Assembly (NCBI GenBank): GCA_958430865.1
Contig: CAUDNR010000901.1
Location: forward strand, 1-22,872
Direction of reading: 5' to 3'
Origin: Entrophospora sp. SA101
Lineage: Eukaryota > Glomeromycota > Glomeromycetes > Entrophosporales > Entrophosporaceae
DNA length: 22,872 nt
Of the stretch, positions 9,549-22,542 are shown piece by piece. Positions within the stretch are counted from its first letter, which is position 1, and the number at the start of each line of letters is the position of its first letter. The notes beneath the pieces are model-generated. The model did not search any database. It saw only the letters and a program-made list of their open reading frames with translations, and was not told the DNA's origin. Both the position numbers and the translations under genes were made by a program.

Positions 9549-10877
9549 AATGCAAATAAATGCCTGGTTATTGGAGAACAATGTAAGTAAATTAAAAACA
9601 AAGATATCTTATCATTGTTAAAATAAATTGTGTAAAATTTTCTTTATTTCTCATTCGATATTTATTAACCAATTATAAGTTTTTCCATAATGATTTAATA
9701 ATGGTTAATATTAATAGTAATTAACGCATAGTATATGTTGATAATTAATTGGAATTTTCAAAGGAAAAAATAAAAAAAGTCCTTGCATGTTTGTTAAATC
9801 AATTTGTTACAAAGTTTATACATATGGTTAAAACAAACAATTAATTAGTATTCGCAATCAATTATACGCAGTTGGAAGTAAATTTGTATTACAAACATTT
9901 ACAAATATGGGAATGAAGAAATTTGTGTGTCGAATTATTTTTTTTTTGTTTTTGATCATGAATATTTCTCGCTGATCCACAAGCCGATACACGAGCCACA
10001 TCAATAACTCAGCCGCCGGAATTTCTTGATTGGGAAAACTAATTAATTTAAATTTTAATTTTTTTTCTTTTTTAAGAAAAAATTTACGCGCGAGTTTAAA
10101 TTTAAAATTAGAAACAACGCGTTTTTTAATCGGTCAGCGAGGATAATTAGAACAATAAGAACTTTAAATTATTTTTTTGTTTTCTGTTCAACTTCTGGAT
10201 CAAGTTTATTGTATGACAACAAGATTTATGTAAAGAAGAAGAATATTAAGAGAGATACAAACAAACAAATCTTTAATTTATTATTATCATTTAAATTTTA
10301 ATTAATTAATTTTATTGTTATGTTATATTTATTAATCATTCAATTGATTAATTTAGTTTCAAATATTCTTTCTTGTGATTTCTTTGTTTTTATTGGTTTA
10401 CGTTGGAAAATAGTAATTAAAGAAAGCAGGATTTTTTTTGGGCTTATTATAACTATTTTTAATTAATTAATTTAGAAAAAATTTATAAATAAAACCAGGA
10501 GGGAAATAACAATACGAAAAATGAAAAATAAAAATTGAATTTGAGAAAAATAAAATGTTAATTAAAAGAAGATTTTACCATATAAAGCGCAAAATCAATT
10601 TACATCGCATTATTTAATTAAATTAACTTGCTATTTCTAATTTATTATCAACAACTGCCATCTTTCTTCATCATCTTCATCAAATAATAATAATTATTTA
10701 TGATTTTATAAAAAAACCATACTTCAGATTTCTTTTCGTTAAATTTTTTTCTTATTTTTTTTTATTTCTAAATATATTCAAATAATAAACAAAAAATAAT
10801 TTTTCTTCATTTCTTTATTGTTCAAGTTGTACAACAACAAACGCAAATAATATAAATACAAACATTTTATTTTTGAA

Positions 10878-10949
10878 ATGAGTTCATTTCAATATATTTC
10901 TGATTCTAATTATTTCTCGTCTTCTAACAACAACAACAACAACAACAAT

Positions 10950-10991
<42 letters not shown>

Positions 10992-13199
10992 AGTAACAGT
11001 AATAATATTTCTAGTAATTCAATTGCTTCCCCTAATTCTAATAGTAATAATAATTTATTAATAATCAATTCTCTGCCTTCTCCTGATCGACAACAAATTT
11101 CTTCTACGTTAATCAACAATGACAATATGCCTGTAACTTTAGACCTTCGGCGTCAAAATCCTCAAAATCTCTTCAAAGATAATGATAACAATAATCAACT
11201 TCCTCTTTCTGATCAAATACAATTATTAAATAATAATATAAATAATTTATCAAGAATTCATCAAAATCCACAATTGTCACAATCTTCTCAATTATCATCA
11301 TTATCAACAAATAGCAATATCAACAACACTTCAGATAATAATAACGCTTCTTTAAATATTTCTCCTTCTCAATCTTCCTCCACTATCTCAACATTATTAC
11401 CTCAGCAACTACCACCCCCTCCACATTCTACTACATCATCGTCACCAGATGATTTTAATACTTTTGATATTGATGATTATTTTGCCTCTTCGGACAATAA
11501 TCAAAATATAAAATCCTTTCTTTTGGATCAATTATTATCGAATACTCCTGTTGACACTTTTACGAACAAAAAAGCAAACAACAACGATAAGAGCAACGTT
11601 GGTAAAAATAACAATATTACTGGTAGTGGTAACAATAACCTAGAAATTTCTTTAAATTCTCCGATTTTCAATATTTCGAATCAAAATTTATTTTCGCCTT
11701 CGCCTCCACCTCCACCTCCACAAACTTCTGAATTTTCTCAGTCCCCCAAAACAACCAATACCGCCAGCAATAATAATAACGTAGATTTGGATTTTTCTGA
11801 CTTTTTATCAAGTGATGTATATTCAGATGATCGTAATTCTTCATCAGCACCATGGTTTTTAAACAACAACAAAAACAATGATGGTTCTAGTGATAGTCTA
11901 GATGCATTTAATATTCATATGCCTAATATTAGTAATAATACTAATGATGTTACTGCTACTACTGATGCCACGTCCTTGATTTATTTAAATACTTCGTCTT
12001 CACCAAATTTAAATTCTCTTTGTGAATTCGATATAAATAATATTAAGAATAATGATGCACCAACAACGATAGCTGCAACTTCAACAGAATCAACATCAAC
12101 AAACAAACGTAGTTTTCAAGAACAGCAGCAGCAGCAATTACAACAGTTACTATTAATTAATAATAACAAACGACAAAGAACTTCAAAAACAAATTCTTCA
12201 TCAACTTCACCGATCCCAAATGAAAATCTCAATAATAATATTACTACTACTGGTAGTAGTAATAGTAGTGAAGAAATCCCGTCTCACATAATACTGAGAT
12301 ACGTTAATCGACAAGAATTTTTTCATCAAATGAATTTACGTCTTTCCACACTGGCCACATTCATTAAAGGTTCTATGAAAAAACCAGAAGATTATTCGGA
12401 ATTGTGGGATCGACTATATGCCCTTCTCAAACAAGAATGTCAAGCAATTCAAAAAATTATTGACGTGACAGAATACAAATCACTTCAATTTACAAAAACT
12501 ATAAGTCAATTTTCTTCTTATGATGTCACAAATGATCCACGAATCATTGTACCCGATCATGCTTCCGAATTCAAATATGTTCTTAATGTGACAAATGACG
12601 GAAATGACGGTTTTAGATCAATATCAATTTTGTTGAATGTTTTAGATTGGGAAAAAGTGGGAAGTAAGGATGCTTATCACGAGGAATTGAGAGTGAGGAC
12701 TGTGTTGGAAATGGTGAATAGAACTGATAAGAATAGGAAAAGTTTTGAAAAACATACCGAAGAAATATCTGCAAATGGTGGGAAAATAACTACTACTTCG
12801 GTATATCCTGGTTATTTCCAAAAAGACACGATTGATATGGCTGTTCATTTTGGATTTGCTACTAATGCACCACAATATGCGGCTATAGTGTGGCAAATTG
12901 AATCATTGAATACTTGTATTAATGGTTCTTTGGTAGGCGTTCCTCAATTGATCATATTGTCCAATCTGCTAAAGGCAATAATAACTATAATTTATCCTGA
13001 TATAGAAAATAGATATTTTCGTACTCGTATAACTTGTAAAGGAAATTCCAAACGGGTCTTTCATTTGTTGTTTTATAATCCTGATTTTGGTTCACGATTT
13101 CCCGATTCACTACCTTTAGATCGTTATTTTATTGCTCCTTTAGTAAGAAGAAATGATATTTCTCATATTATGTCTTCTTCTTCTTCTTCTACGTCATGA
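10878..13199 (+). CDS. Asn-rich protein with C-terminal vertnin/OTU-like domain lacking catalytic residues
   Basis: Single uninterrupted 773-codon frame from ATG 10878 to TGA 13197-13199. Residues 1-464 are low complexity: a 22-Asn tract at about 17-38 encoded mainly by AAC, Ser/Asn-rich stretches, Pro runs (about 170-185 and 272-282), a Gln run (about 414-424), and a basic KRQR at 431-434 that could be a nuclear signal. Residues about 465-760 look globular. They carry DGNDGFRSIS (574-583), HEELRVRTVLEMV (601-613), PQLIILSNLLKAIITIIYPD and a closing DRYFIAPLV (748-756). These correspond to the DGNCLFRS, ELRVR, WQ-x-LA and NHFVPL motifs of OTU-fold/vertnin-like proteins, but Cys is Asp577 and His is Tyr750, so protease activity is unlikely. 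The composition is that of a nuclear regulator; function is not known. The absence of introns contrasts with the intron-rich PFS2. Confidence 0.85.
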
Positions 13200-13258
13200 T
13201 GATAACAACGATAATCACCGTTGTCATTATTATTTTTTTCCATTTTTATAAATATATA

Positions 13259-13264
13259 AATAAA
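13259..13264 (+). terminator. Poly(A) signal of the Asn-rich gene
   Basis: AATAAA 60 bp after the stop codon, in the expected position for 3'-end formation. A short stem (ACAACG/CGTTGT, 13205-13224) lies between stop and signal. Confidence 0.45.
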
Positions 13265-13678
13265 CGAATATAAATATCTATATATGTTGTATATGAACTT
13301 CTTTTTTTAAAGTAATTATCTAAATTATAACAACCAGTTTGTTTTTATGATATCCATAACAAAATTAAGATTGTTTTATTATGTAAGATTAACTAATTAT
13401 TATCTCGCCTTCATTTTTTATCATTATTGATTTAATATATATGGTTTATTTAAATAAATACAAGTATTTTTTTATGTAATCTGATTCATGTCTGCTGATT
13501 TACAATCGTACTAAAAACATAACGGCTTTTTCTGTGCATAAAGACATTGATTGGATAAGTTATTATTACGCCGATCATTACTACTAAAAAATTGGCAGTA
13601 TTTAATTAACGAAAGAATACAACTCAACCAAATCAGTGCAACATACTTTGTAACAATTTAGAAAAGATTGATAATATC
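13265..13678. other. Intergenic, nothing recognised
   Basis: AT-rich sequence without ORF or repeat that I can support. The last 40 bp may belong to the hAT relic that follows. Confidence 0.5.
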
Positions 13679-14298
13679 TTGGTGATATTTAGAAAGAATT
13701 GGCAACGATGCTATCTCTCTTTAGAAATTTTCGAAGGAAAAGGAAAAATTTCGTTTCACAAAATCAGTGTTGAAAATTCATGCTACACCATAATTATGTG
13801 TACACGAAATAAATTAATACTTCCAGATGATGATAGAGAATTAGTTTTATATGGAAATCAAGAAATAGAAATTTCTATGGAGAAATTAAATTTGTAAATG
13901 TTAATGAATTTAGTGGAATCATTGACAAAGAAGAACTTAAACAAGAATGGAATTCAACAAAACTTTTCCTGCAGAACTATAAAAATAATAATAGGGAAAT
14001 GAATTTCATTCAATTATGGAAACACATTTTAGATACTGATGAAGATTTTCCTTTTAATAATCCAAATATATTATTAGTTGTTAGAATAGCACTTCTTATA
14101 CCTCTTTCTAATGCTCATGTAGAAAGAATATTTCTCAAACAAAGTTAATTAAAAACAAATTAAGAAACAAAATGCATTTAGACACATTAGATGATATTTA
14201 ATGATTTTATTAATGGACCAGAAATTGAAAATTTTGATTTTTTAGAAGCAATAGAACATTGGGAGAGTAAAAAACCAAGAAGAAACATTGGATTTTAA
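13679..14298 (+). pseudogene. hAT-family transposase, C-terminal dimerisation region, decayed
   Basis: A frame from 13679 (…ILPDDDRELVLYGNQEIE…) shifts near 13870 into one reading FVNVNEFSGIIDKEELKQEW, then FIQLWKHILDTDEDFPF, and then IPLSNAHVERIF. After another shift at about 14137 it continues SQTKLIKNKLRNKMHLDTLD and, after a further shift near 14200, NDFINGPEIENFDFLEAIEH, ending at TAA 14296-14298. The pattern LPLSNAxVERxFSxxKxIKxxxRNxM is the hallmark of the hAT C-terminal dimerisation domain, which mediates transposase assembly. Three or more frameshifts and the absence of the catalytic core show it is dead. Terminal inverted repeats were not identified. Confidence 0.8.
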
Positions 14299-14512
14299 AT
14301 TTTTTTTTTTGTAAAACAATATTCATTAATATTAAAATAATTAAATAGTTAATTGATGATCCGTCTATGAATGAGAGAAATGTCAATCAATTTATTATAG
14401 AAATACGGGGGAAATTTTATATTAAAAGATCGACAAAAAAATATTTTACATCCCCGTTACACAATAAATATTTAAAAAATTATATTCTTGCAAAATTATC
14501 ATTTTAAAATGT
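14299..14512. other. AT-rich spacer
   Basis: Nothing recognised. It may include the 3' end of the hAT element. Confidence 0.4.
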
Positions 14513-14720
14513 CAATTGAATTTAATTCAAGTTTTATTGAATCTGGATCAATTGTGAGCACTCTGCATTATGGTCCATTTGCGAAATTCTGGTGGGAAAG
14601 CAAATTGATGATAATGATATTAGTGATATTAATATGAAAAATTTATTAAAACCTGGATTTGCTTTGAAAAGCAAACAAATATTTGGAAAAAAAGGTGGTG
14701 GCAAAAGAATTAATTTCATC
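14513..14720 (+). pseudogene. Short ORF relic with KKGGGKR motif
   Basis: Two overlapping frames have protein-like composition: one from ATG 14508-14510 (FNSSFIESGSIVSTLHYGPF) and one from about 14592 (GKQIDDNDISDINMKNLLKP, FALKSKQIFGKKGGGKR). The second resembles the basic segment GFALK…KKGGGKR seen in repetitive fungal ORFs of transposon-rich genomes; that resemblance is recalled, not tested. It runs into the foldback repeat that follows. It is probably a transposon-associated fragment cut by the hairpin element. Confidence 0.3.
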
Positions 14721-14766
14721 AGGAAAATGTGTTTTTTGATACATATATTATATGTATATTATACGT

Positions 14767-14883
14767 GTATTATTTTACATTACAGGTGATCTGCATATAA
14801 TATATGTATAGTTCGCGTGTAATTTATAGACATGTGTATTATATGTATATTATATGCGGATCACCTGTAATGTAAAATAATAC
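14767..14883. repeat. Foldback hairpin element with 38-bp arms
   Basis: The left arm 14767-14804, starting GTATTATTTTACATTACAGG, pairs with the right arm 14846-14883 at 37 of 38 positions (one T/C difference in TGATC-T/C-GCAT). The loop is 41 bases and is itself rich in TATATGTATATTATA words that also occur just upstream of the left arm (14745-14765). It resembles a foldback MITE; no clear target duplication was found. Confidence 0.85.
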
Positions 14884-15197
14884 CTAGGGGTATGGGGACA
14901 ACCCAATGTAACACATATAGATTTGTCAATTTCAAAACTGTCACCCTATATGAAATTCATAGTGTTTATTACAGTCAGGGTTTTTACCAAATTTGGAAAT
15001 TGATTCTAGAATGATCTACATAATTTTAATAGGCTCTTGTGCATTCATTTCCGTTGTAAAAACTTATGTTTCATGTGACTTTACACAAATAAATTTTGTT
15101 GTAATTTTAAACCATATCATAAAAATAAACAAACAAGTATTCATATTTTAATAATCACCAAAGAGTTTGAAATAATCACCCAGACTTCAAAAAGTAA
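14884..15197. other. Intergenic, nothing recognised
   Basis: AT-rich sequence between the foldback repeat and the next gene relic. No ORF, repeat or RNA seen. It may contain the promoter of the gene relic starting at 15198. Confidence 0.45.
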
Positions 15198-15792
15198 ATG
15201 AGAGCTAAAAAATTGAAAATTTGCATATTTTTTATGTTGAGTCGTGGAAATTAATAATTTTTTTATAATAATAATAATAATTTTATTATTAGTGACAGAA
15301 TACCAAAAGATACAAGCCAAAGATCTTCCATGTATTTTTGCTAACTTAGTCGATCTATACACAGATAAGGGCTTGAAACCATGTGCAGTAAAGAAGAATC
15401 AAACATGGCGTTATGCTAGTAGTAAAGCAGCAGCTGAAAAACTACAAGCCTGTCATAACTATATCCCTGAACTCATTCATATTTCATTAAATTCTTTTTC
15501 TGTTTGTGAGGTATATACATTATAACCAAGTTATATCTACTAATAAATTTTATGAAACTCTCTCAAATTTAAATACAGGCAAAATTGACACTCCTGTTGT
15601 AAAAAAAAAAGATCACGTGGAAACAATACTTCTAGCATTAATACTGACACAACTGTTCAGTTTACTGAAGCAGAATTTGCCAACAATGAATCTGTTCCTA
15701 TAGAAGAATTCCAAAGAATAAAAAATTTGTTGGAGTTACGTGAACTGGAATGTTGGAACAAATCACAACTTATTGTAGAACTTAATTTATAA
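15198..15792 (+). pseudogene. Unrecognised gene, 5' part, broken by two frameshifts
   Basis: Two in-frame ATGs (15198 and 15234) lead through a possible 49-bp intron (15244-15292, GTGGAA..TTATTAG) to TEYQKIQAKDLPCIFANLVD, then LYTDKGLKPCAVKKNQTWRY and ASSKAAAEKLQACHNYIPEL, ending SFSVCE near 15508. The sense then moves to another frame (YNQVISTNKFYETLSNLNTG, KIDTPVVKKK). After the A10 run at 15601-15610 it moves to a third (RSRGNNTSSINTDTTVQFTE, then LLELRELECWNKSQLIVELN), stopping at TAA 15790-15792. Each segment has ordinary protein composition, so the shifts are lesions, not noise. I do not recognise the family. The C-x-x-x-…-C spacing suggests nothing certain. It probably continues into the ORF at 16098 (see the minisatellite entry). 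Confidence 0.55.
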
Positions 15793-16097
15793 TGTTTATA
15801 TTATATTTATATCATATATATATATATATATTCAATTTAATTAATTTTATAATGTTTATATTAATTTATTATATTTATATTAATTTAATTATATTTATAT
15901 TAATTTTATAATGTTTATATTAATTTATTATATTTATATTAATTTAATTATATTTATATTAATTTATAATATTTATATTAATTTTATAATGTTTATATTA
16001 ATTTATTATATTTATATTCATTTAATTATATTTATATTAATTTATAATATTTATATTAATTTATTATATTTATATTAATTTATTATATTTAAATTAG
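15793..16097. repeat. AT-only minisatellite of about 57-60 bp units
   Basis: Units built from TTTATAATGTTTATATTAAT followed by TTATTATATTTATATTAATT and variants recur from 15788 on, with full starts near 15846, 15903 and 15981, then shorter partial units to about 16090. G is almost confined to the ATG of the TAATG word and C is nearly absent. Both flanks are protein-coding in character. Confidence 0.85.
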
Positions 16098-17403
16098 GGA
16101 GATTGATCTTAAACAGTTTGCAATATGTCAAGGTTACAAAAATGATAAACAGCTTGCTTATTTTAAAAAATGTTATGATCATCATAAGTCCTGGGATTCT
16201 GTCTGTAACATATATCGTCAAGCAATGTCTCTGGAGCTTATGTGGCCTTATGTAAAAAATCATTCTAATCCATCAGTTGAAGGATACATAGTGTGGGCTA
16301 AAGGACAACAGGATCCAATTTATCAAATAAAGTATGAACAGGTGGGAAATTTTAATATTATTTGTTAATTAAATACATAGACTTATTGGATTAAACATTA
16401 ATAGTTTATAAAAATTGCATAATAGACATTTTATTATTTGCAAGCCATTATCAATTATAGAACAGCTGTAAGAACTAATCGTCCTTTATTAAAAAGTGCT
16501 GCAAGAAGAGCCTTTTCTCCAATTTGGTCAGCTCGTTGCCATCCAATTTATCAATTAATTGAAGTTGCAGATGAAGTACAATTAATGCAACTTCATCCAA
16601 GTATACGTGATTTGGTGGAGAAATATTGTGTATTATCCAGATCAGGATTGTTTAACCAGCATCAAGGGTTAGATGCAATTTTAGAAGAAGTGAACAAGAC
16701 ATTAAAATCTTTAATACCTCCTGTGCCACAACTACATCATTGGAAAATTGCTGCTTGTAACTTAAAAAAATTTTTTCAGGTAATAAAATTTATTATATAT
16801 ATTTATCCAATTTATAATAAATTTAACTGTGAACCAATTTAAATTTAAATATATATATTTATTAATTTATAATAAATTTAGCTGCGAACCAATTTATTTA
16901 AAACAATTGGATATAAAGATGTTCATTCCAATGCTCCAAGAACTCGTCCTGAATCAAGTACAGAATGTCAAAGATTTAGAGTTCAATTAAGAAATCTTGA
17001 TTTTGTTAATCCAACAAAAATAACATCTATGTATAAAAGCCTGGTTGATGAAAATGAATTGAGTGAACAGTTGAAAAATTTTAGCAATTTAGCAAAAAAG
17101 GCTAGAGAAAATTATATTGTGGAAGTATTCTACAATAAAAATACAACTTATTTATCTAAGCCTATTCCAATAACCAAAGAAGAAGCAATTGCCCAGGTAA
17201 GTGAATCAAAAATGACAAAACAAGAACTTATCATCAAGTTGGAATCTTTCCTTGAACTAATGGGTGAAAACTGTCGATGCAAATATCGTGGATTTAGATC
17301 AAAAAACAAAAGTGATTTGTTAATTATATTACAAGAGGTAAGATGTTTATTTAATGAAGAAAATGAAATTAATGATTTGGTTTTTGTAGAAAGTTCAATT
17401 TAA
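16098..17403 (+). CDS. Unrecognised protein, 3' part of gene, three exons, no start codon of its own
   Basis: Exons 16099-16341, 16426-16779 and 16882-17403 (TAA 17401-17403) join in phase 0 throughout and give 372 codons. The introns are GTGGGA..AATAG (84 bp) and GTAATA..TTTAG (102 bp). Recognisable segments: EIDLKQFAICQGYKNDKQLA, YFKKCYDHHKSW, AARRAFSPIWSARCHPIYQL, LSRSGLFNQHQGLDAILEEV, IPPVPQLHHWKIAACNLKKF and, near the end, MTKQELIIKLESFLELMGEN. The pattern AARRxFSPxW..RxHPIYQ..GLDAILEEVNK recalls a poorly characterised, repeat-associated eukaryotic family; this is memory, not a search. The upstream frame runs straight into the AT minisatellite, with no Met before residue about 50. It is most likely the orphaned 3' part of the gene at 15198. 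AATAAA at 17415-17420 could serve as its poly(A) signal. Confidence 0.6.
16806..16896 (+). repeat. 55-bp tandem duplication of an intron/exon 3' splice region
   Basis: AATTTATAATAAATTTA, then A or G, then CTG-T/C-GAACCAATTTA, occurs twice at 55-bp offset. The second copy carries the AG acceptor at 16880-16881 that starts exon 3. The first has AA at the same place (16825-16826), so only the downstream copy can be used. Confidence 0.75.
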
Positions 17404-17420
17404 ATAGTGTGATAAATAAA

Positions 17421-17837
17421 ATGGATTTATCAAAGTGCTGTCCAATCATATAGTAATAGTATGTTAGAAATGTGTCCTAACCTTTTTCATTTTATTAATA
17501 CTTTATATTTGTAATTTTTTACATTCGCATTTATTAATTTTATTTAATTAAATTAATGGAACAAACATAATTAATTAGTTTCAAAAAAGATAATGTCACT
17601 TTTTGATCTAGCAAATTAATTTTTCTAACTAATGGGCAATTAACTGTTAATTTAAATAATTAAATAATTCTTCTATATTGATAATTCAGAGCCAAGATTT
17701 AATTAATAAATTTCAAATTTGACAAATATTATTTTGCAATAAACATTTTCATAATTTAATAATAAAATAAAGTAATTTTTTTTTGTTTAATAAAACACTT
17801 TTGTATCAAAAAAACGTATTAGTATCGGTCACAGGAC
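17421..17837. other. Intergenic AT-rich sequence
   Basis: No ORF, repeat or RNA recognised. Confidence 0.5.
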
Positions 17838-18657
17838 ATGTCACGCAGATTAATAGTAATAACGGGAGTGACTTGTATATTGAAGTTTTGTTTATCGTTC
17901 TCTATAGAACCAATATACCATTATAAACAGGAAAAATTGTACGCGGCTAAAAAACCAAAAGAAGTAAGTTCAAATAGATGAAATAATTGATGGTCTTCAT
18001 GAGTTGGGGGCCATTTAAGCAAGCATGGGAGTTTCCGACAATATATATTTTCTTGAATCCTTCAAAATTCCAACATTGCATGATACAACATAGTAAAGAC
18101 TCCCTAATACTGCGCTGCATGATATGTTACCAGATTTGATTAAGCCTGTCGATTATGATGAAACAAAAGCGAATGGGCTGGTATATTACACTTTGGTTTA
18201 AGAACCGAGTGGATAGTGGTTTCAAAACATGTCATTTTTAACAGGAACTTTACAAATAAAGTGAATTTTGTAGATACCAAAAGTTTGAGCCACTGGATCC
18301 TTTAATCCATGTTTTACCGATCATGCGAAGAAAAAACTCAACAACCCTTTTGGATTTCAAGAACTTTGCATATAAAATTGCAGAGAAAATTTTGATCCTC
18401 GGAATTTTTAAAGAAAAATTTTTTTTACTTTCCCCTGTCTACTATATACAACCAACAATCACAGTCAGGGTTGATCAGAGCGGCTTTTACCACAAAGTTC
18501 AGTTTCGAGGACTCAGATATATATATGAAAGATTTCTAGCTGGACTGTTAGGTCAACATCGAACAATGGCATCCTTTTCCTCCAAATCCGAACATCTGGC
18601 AGGACCCCACATTCGGTCACAAGATAGCCGACGCATAAAAGTAAAACTGTCGTTTTA
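17838..18657 (+). pseudogene. Unidentified decayed gene with signal-peptide-like start
   Basis: ATG 17838 opens a frame MSRRLIVITGVTCILKFCLS, continuing FSIEPIYHYKQEKLYAAKK to about 17963, where GTAAGT could be a donor site. The N-terminus looks like a signal peptide (basic start, then a hydrophobic stretch). The next frame (17968 on) reads VQIDEIIDGLHELGAI, SDNIYFLESFKIPTLHDTT, TALHDMLPDLIKPVDYDETK, ANGLVYYTLV, with stops TAA 18016, TAG-TAA 18091-18096, TAA 18199 and TAG 18214. A further frame has FEPLDPLIHVLPIMRRKNST (about 18282-18341). A last one reads FEDSDIYMKDF (stop TAG 18537), LDC (stop TAG 18549), VNIEQWHPFPPNPNIWQDPT, FGHKIADA. Base composition is clearly less AT-rich than the surroundings. 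I cannot name the family. Confidence 0.4.
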
Positions 18658-18859
18658 GTGTTATGATCATTATTATAATAGATTTGAGTATTATATGTTC
18701 CCCTTCCGTCTTCTTCTCATCTGTGATCTCGTGTTGAAACTTTATTTGTTCTTAGATATCATATAATGCATAATTTGTATTATTATTTGTAAATGATCCG
18801 TTAGATAGTTTTTTTTGATCACCATAATTTTTTTAAAAACTATTTTATTATTGCTCGTC
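18658..18859. promoter_or_regulatory. Upstream region of PFS2
   Basis: The roughly 200 bp between the decayed gene and the PFS2 start must contain its promoter and 5' UTR. I see no distinctive element beyond AT-rich tracts. Confidence 0.3.
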
Positions 18860-22134
<3,275 letters not shown>

Positions 22135-22158
22135 CAAAATCAAAATCAACAACAGTAA

Positions 22159-22542
22159 CAACCATTATCTTAAAGAAATAATATTTGAAAAATTGAAAAA
22201 TTGATCCATTAAAATATCACAATATGAACAACTTGAATAAGCTGAAAAATTGAAAAATGGAAGGGTTTATTATTATTATTCTATTATTATTGTATCTTAC
22301 ATTGGAAAAAAAAGTTAAAGTTTTAAAATTCAAAAAAAATTTTTTTTTACATAAACCAATCAACTTTAAAATGTGTTTTTTCATGAATGTCCATTGACTG
22401 ACTTGTTAACATTTAAGAAATTAAGAATAAAGAATCAAATGTATTGTTGCATGGTATGATAAATCTACCTTTTTTAAAACACACATAATAGGACCCAGTT
22501 TTTGCTAGAGAGCCCCAAATACCATTTTTTAAAATAATACTA
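22159..22542. other. PFS2 3' UTR and spacer
   Basis: No ORF. AATAAA at 22426-22431, about 290 bp after the stop, is a candidate poly(A) signal. Confidence 0.4.

Larger units (their letters stand above)
7343..10877. other. Long gene-free AT-rich region
   Basis: About 3.5 kb with no ORF of convincing composition on either strand. The 73-codon frame at 7693-7914 matches nothing I recognise, and the 76-codon minus-strand frame at 8768-8998 is low-complexity. The region holds simple repeats and a hairpin/TATA cluster (listed). Its right part is the upstream and 5' untranslated region of the gene starting at 10878. An ACGCGT word (10117-10122), the MCB/MluI box of fungal cell-cycle promoters, lies about 760 bp upstream of that gene. 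Confidence 0.5.

Noticed and set aside
10910..11125. Minus-strand frame with a long Leu run
   Set aside because: Antisense of the AAC/AAT tract of the Asn-rich gene.
13205..13224. Small hairpin just after the stop of the Asn-rich gene
   Set aside because: A 6-bp stem is expected by chance in such AT-rich sequence, and eukaryotic genes do not need it for termination.
17194..17210. GTAAGTGA inside exon 3 of the gene ending at 17403, a perfect donor-like word
   Set aside because: The frame stays open and protein-like through it, and no acceptor follows that would improve the reading.
18481..18600. Minus-strand word FGFGGKGCHC resembling a P450 haem-binding loop
   Set aside because: It lacks the residues after Cys expected for P450, no other P450 motif is found in order, and the plus strand gives longer coherent segments.
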